Of a stretch of DNA of 16,237 bases, positions 12,753 to 16,237 are shown in pieces. The position numbers and the translations under genes are program-made. The notes under the pieces were generated by a model. It was not told the DNA's origin. It was given only the letters and a program-made list of their open reading frames with translations, and searched no databases. The first letter of the stretch is position 1. Every line of letters begins with the position of its first letter. Source of the DNA: JALONO01 sp038209965 (GTDB taxonomy: Bacteria; Bacteroidota; Bacteroidia; Cytophagales; Thermoflexibacteraceae); assembly GCA_038209965.1 (NCBI GenBank), contig JBBQXF010000105.1, positions 1 through 16,237 on the forward strand, in the 5' to 3' direction.

Positions 12753-15700
12753 ATGCGGGAACTTTTTGACGAAAATGAAAAATCGGCGTGCGGCGTAGGC
12801 TTCGTCGCCAGCCGACAGGGTGTTTACACGCACCAGATCCTCCAGCAAGCACTTTATGCACTCAAGTGTGAGGAGCACCGGGGCGGCTGTTCTGTCGATC
12901 GCATCACTGCCGATGGATCAGGAGTAATGACCGACATTCCGTTTGAGATACTGGGCCACCAGAAAGGAAAGATTGCCGTAGCTTCCCTGTTCCTCCCCAC
13001 CGACCCCGAGCAGCGCCGCAAATCGCTCCACACGTTTGAAGAATCGTTCAACTTGATGGGCCTGGAAATTATCGAGTACCGGGAAGTGCCGATCAATACG
13101 GCAGTGCTGGGCCAGCACGCCCGGGAAGCCATGCCCCATATCCGGCATGCCATTATCAAGCGGCCCGATCACTGTCGAACCGATTATTCGTTTGACAAAC
13201 TGCTTTACCAAGCCAAGCAGTTCAACCGCATCCGGCAAAAAGATGCCAATGTCCTGCACGAGTTTTATTTCAACTCGCTTTCGGCCAACACGATCGTATA
13301 TAAAGGACTGGTTCGGGCCGAAGATTTGGATCGTTTCTACCTTGATCTGCAAAATCCACAGTTCAAAACCCGCTTTGGGCTGTTCCACCGCCGGTTCAGC
13401 ACCAACACCGTCAGTACTTGGGACAAGGCCCAACCGTTCCGTTTCATTGGCCACAATGGGGAAATCAATACCATTGAGGGCAACCGCTCGTGGGCCTACA
13501 CCCGTGAAAAAGCACTGGGCCTGCGCAAAGACGAACTGCTCAACCATTTCAAGATGAGCGATTCGGGCAGCCTGAACGAAATGGTGGAAGCCCTTGCCTA
13601 CCGGAGCAGCATTCGCTACATTGAGGATATTTTGGCCATTGTGATGCCCCCGGCCAACCTCAAATCGGACTTCTACAAATTTTGGAGCCGGGCCATGGAA
13701 CCATGGGACGGCCCGGCCCTCATTACTTTTTCCACCGGAAACAAAGTGGGCGCCCGGCTGGACCGGAACGGCTTCCGGCCCTGCCGCTGGGCCAAGACCG
13801 AAGATTATTTTTATCTGTCCTCGGAAGCGGGTTCCTTCAACCTCAACGAAGCCGATATTGAGGAAAAGGGAACCTTGAACGCGGGCACCGGCGTGACGAT
13901 GAACCTGATCACGGGTGACATCAACTTCAAGGATCCCAGCGAGAGCCGTGATCATACCGGGGCAACTTTTGATGCCCGCCTTTGGCCCATGCAAAGCCGG
14001 GAAGTGGACTTGGCCGGGGGCCAGCACTTGCCCAACAAATATCTTTTTGCCTTCACCGAAGAAGATATTTCGCGGATCCTGATCCCCATGATGAGCACGG
14101 GCAAAGAGCCCATCGGTTCTATGGGCGACACCGCCCGGATCAATATTTTTTCCAGCGAACCCCGCTCATTCTTTGACTATTTCTACCAAAGCTTCGCCCA
14201 AGTGACTAACCCCCCGCTGGATTACCTGCGGGAGAAGAACGTGACCGATTTGGTTAACTATCTAGGAAAAAAGCCCAATATTTTTGCCCAAAAAGAACTG
14301 ATCCCACCACCGCCCGCCTACGAGCTCAAAACCCCGGTGCTGAGTTTGGGGCAAATGGCGTTTGTGCGCGAACTGCTCAATCCCGAAGCTTCCAATTATT
14401 TGGTTATTGCCGAAGAATTTGACATTACTTTCCAAGCCGAACACGGCCAAGTGGGGATGCAAAACCAACTGGATCATTTGGCTGCCGAGACCATCAAAGC
14501 AGTGTCGGAGCGCAACGTGTCCATTGTGGTTCTGTCCGACCGGGCCGCCAGCTATGAGCGTGCGCCCATCCCAAGTTTACTGGCCCTACGCGCAGTTATC
14601 GTGGCCCTGACCACCGCTGGCCTGCGTTTGGAGGCTTCCGTCGTCGTGGATTCGGGCGAGATCAAGACCACCCACCACGTGGCTTGCCTCATCGGGTTTG
14701 GGGCAGTGGCCGTTTGTCCCTATTTGGCATTGGAGCTGGCCCGTTTTGAAACGGCCCACAAAATTGGCAAAGTGGAACTGACCGCCGACGAAAAAGAATA
14801 CAATTTAATCAAATCCTACCAAGAAGGTTTGCTGAAAGTAATGTCCAAAATGGGTATTTCGGTGCTGAGGAGTTATCAAAGCTCCAAGCTGTTCAGTATC
14901 GTGGGGCTGGGCAAGGAAGTGACCGAGCGGTATTTTCCCCGCGTTCACACCTACATGGGCGGCCTGAACGTCGCGGGCATTTGCGATGAAGTACTGGATA
15001 AACTAACCACCAGCCGCCAACACGAGAAAAAAAGTGCCCTGATCAACAATTTCTTGTTCCGGGAAGACACCATTGGCAGCAATGGCGAACGCCACTCAAT
15101 GACTTTCGCCCGCTCCAAGGTGATCCATCAGTTGGTGCGCGACACGGGACTGGGTATCAACAATATAGAACTCTACAACGAGTACCTCAAAATGGGGGAA
15201 AAGGACACCCCCGTAAACGTGCGCCACTTGTTCGCTCTCCGCCAAGCCCCAGTGGCCAGGCCGTTGGAAGAAGTGGAACCTCAATCGGCTATTCTTCAGC
15301 GGTTTGGTTCGGGGGCCATGTCGTTCGGGGCCATCAGTGCCGAATCGCAGCGCGACTTGATCTTGGCCCTCAAAGAAGTGGGCGGGCGCAGCAACAGCGG
15401 CGAAGGTGGCGAAAATCCTTACTACTTTACCGAAGGGATTACGGCCAGCACCAAACAAGTGGCTTCGGGCCGCTTCGGGGTCACGGCCCTATACTTGGTG
15501 TCTGGCATTGAGCTCCAAATCAAGGTGGCCCAAGGCGCAAAGCCCGGCGAGGGCGGCCAATTGATGAGCCTGAAAGTCAATGCCGATATTGCCAGGGCGC
15601 GGTATTCCAATCCAGGGGTGGACTTGATTTCGCCCCCGCCACTCCATGACATTTACAGCATCGAGGATCTGAAACAGTTGATCTACGAATTGAAGCAGAT

Positions 15701-16237
15701 CTGCCCCAAGGCAATGGTGAATGTAAAACTGGTGGCCGGGGCCAACATCGGTACCATCGCCGTGGGCGTGGCCAAGGCCGGGGCCGATGTGATCGATGTA
15801 GTGGGCGGCGACGGGGGCACGGGCGCGGCTTCGCTCAGTTCGATGAAGCATGCTGGGCTGCCCTGGGAATTCGGCTTGGTGGAAGTCCACAAAGCCCTAT
15901 TGGCCAATGGATTGCGGCATCATGTACGCCTACGGACAGACGGTGGCCTGTCCACCGGATCCGATGTGGTGATGGCGGCCATTATGGGGGCCGAAGAATA
16001 TAATTTTGGCAAATTGCTGTTGGTGGCCGAGGGCTGCGTAATGGCCCGCATTTGCGAAAAGAACACTTGCCCGGCCGGAATTACCACCCATGATCCCGTT
16101 TACAAAGCCAAATATAAAGGACACAAAGACCAAGTGGTCAAACTGTTGAAATATTTAGCTGAAGATGTGCGCCGCCACTTGGCCCAGATGGGCATCGCCT
16201 CACTGCGCGATTTGATTGGCCGATATGATCTGCTCGA
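12753..16237 (+). CDS. gltB: Glutamate synthase large subunit, 3' truncated by the window
   Basis: The frame is open from ATG 12753 to the window end, giving 1161 residues plus two bases of about 1500 expected. The enzyme transfers the amide of glutamine to 2-oxoglutarate to make two glutamates. A short propeptide (1-12) precedes Cys13 of CGVGF, the N-terminal nucleophile of the class II glutaminase domain (about 13-400). A central domain follows (about 450-740). The FMN-binding synthase domain begins near GAMSFGAISAESQ (854-866), with GRSNSGEGGE and KPGEGGQL (930-937). The 3Fe-4S cluster cysteines are Cys1095, Cys1101 and Cys1106 (EGCVMARICEKNTCPAG). The C-terminal GxGxG helix domain lies beyond the window, where gltD is expected if the enzyme is NADPH-dependent. 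A ferredoxin-dependent form cannot be excluded. I checked the frame at several methionine codons and saw no frameshift. Confidence 0.95.
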   Translation, partial: MRELFDENEKSACGVGFVASRQGVYTHQILQQALYALKCEEHRGGCSVDRITADGSGVMTDIPFEILGHQKGKIAVASLFLPTDPEQRRKSLHTFEESFNLMGLEIIEYREVPINTAVLGQHAREAMPHIRHAIIKRPDHCRTDYSFDKLLYQAKQFNRIRQKDANVLHEFYFNSLSANTIVYKGLVRAEDLDRFYLDLQNPQFKTRFGLFHRRFSTNTVSTWDKAQPFRFIGHNGEINTIEGNRSWAYTREKALGLRKDELLNHFKMSDSGSLNEMVEALAYRSSIRYIEDILAIVMPPANLKSDFYKFWSRAMEPWDGPALITFSTGNKVGARLDRNGFRPCRWAKTEDYFYLSSEAGSFNLNEADIEEKGTLNAGTGVTMNLITGDINFKDPSESRDHTGATFDARLWPMQSREVDLAGGQHLPNKYLFAFTEEDISRILIPMMSTGKEPIGSMGDTARINIFSSEPRSFFDYFYQSFAQVTNPPLDYLREKNVTDLVNYLGKKPNIFAQKELIPPPPAYELKTPVLSLGQMAFVRELLNPEASNYLVIAEEFDITFQAEHGQVGMQNQLDHLAAETIKAVSERNVSIVVLSDRAASYERAPIPSLLALRAVIVALTTAGLRLEASVVVDSGEIKTTHHVACLIGFGAVAVCPYLALELARFETAHKIGKVELTADEKEYNLIKSYQEGLLKVMSKMGISVLRSYQSSKLFSIVGLGKEVTERYFPRVHTYMGGLNVAGICDEVLDKLTTSRQHEKKSALINNFLFREDTIGSNGERHSMTFARSKVIHQLVRDTGLGINNIELYNEYLKMGEKDTPVNVRHLFALRQAPVARPLEEVEPQSAILQRFGSGAMSFGAISAESQRDLILALKEVGGRSNSGEGGENPYYFTEGITASTKQVASGRFGVTALYLVSGIELQIKVAQGAKPGEGGQLMSLKVNADIARARYSNPGVDLISPPPLHDIYSIEDLKQLIYELKQICPKAMVNVKLVAGANIGTIAVGVAKAGADVIDVVGGDGGTGAASLSSMKHAGLPWEFGLVEVHKALLANGLRHHVRLRTDGGLSTGSDVVMAAIMGAEEYNFGKLLLVAEGCVMARICEKNTCPAGITTHDPVYKAKYKGHKDQVVKLLKYLAEDVRRHLAQMGIASLRDLIGRYDLL

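Noticed and set aside
12918..14027. 369-residue minus-strand ORF opposite gltB
   Set aside because: It is a long shadow frame opposite a well-conserved glutamate synthase; composition reflects the antisense of GltB codons and no motif is present.
12753..16237. Possible frameshift in gltB, because no complete ORF is reported there
   Set aside because: The reading phase at many in-frame methionine codons (for example 13554, 13989, 14355, 14841, 15318) is the same as at the start; the gene is simply cut by the window end.

Overview
The window most likely comes from a Bacteroidota chromosome; the class is uncertain (Cytophagia- or Saprospiria-like are both possible). The clues are gene content typical of the phylum: a GNAT acetyltransferase fused to a nitrilase-fold amidase, a small COX IV-type subunit beside subunit III, a membrane protein paired with a MarR/HTH_27-like winged-helix protein, and a Tat-type Gfo/Idh/MocA oxidoreductase next to an MFS transporter. 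Start sites lack clear Shine-Dalgarno sequences, and some spacers hold TTTG / TAnnTTTG-like promoter elements. Most genes look like ordinary housekeeping or accessory metabolism. I see no rRNA, tRNA, CRISPR array, integrase or transposase.

Left part (1-4172): a perfect 16-bp hairpin at the window edge is followed by a HemC-family gene that has lost the cofactor cysteine and most substrate-binding arginines. Its stop codon overlaps, tail to tail, the stop of a stand-alone glutathionylspermidine-synthase-like ATP-grasp gene. A GNAT-nitrilase fusion gene diverges from the latter and ends at a strong intrinsic terminator.

Middle (4173-8231): an MFS transporter, a large hairpin, then a Gfo/Idh/MocA oxidoreductase and an enoyl-CoA hydratase/isomerase only 11 nt apart, a hairpin flanked by 31-bp direct repeats, and a bidirectional terminator. 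On the minus strand beyond it lie cytochrome c oxidase subunits IV and III as a compact two-gene unit.

Right part (9345-16237): divergent from the cox genes is a two-gene module of a multi-spanning membrane protein and a winged-helix regulator. It is bracketed by two related 17-bp palindromes (ACTTTG-N5-CAAAGT type), which suggests autoregulation. Next come a DUF1361 membrane protein translationally coupled (TAATG) to a diacylglycerol/undecaprenol kinase, a minus-strand YiaA/YiaB-type membrane protein with two internal repeats, a 400-bp spacer with no convincing gene, and the first 1161 residues of the glutamate synthase large subunit, which runs off the window.

The points most worth following up are the HemC-like pseudoenzyme candidate and the palindrome-bracketed membrane protein/regulator module. 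I did not find clear evidence of an entirely new multi-gene system.
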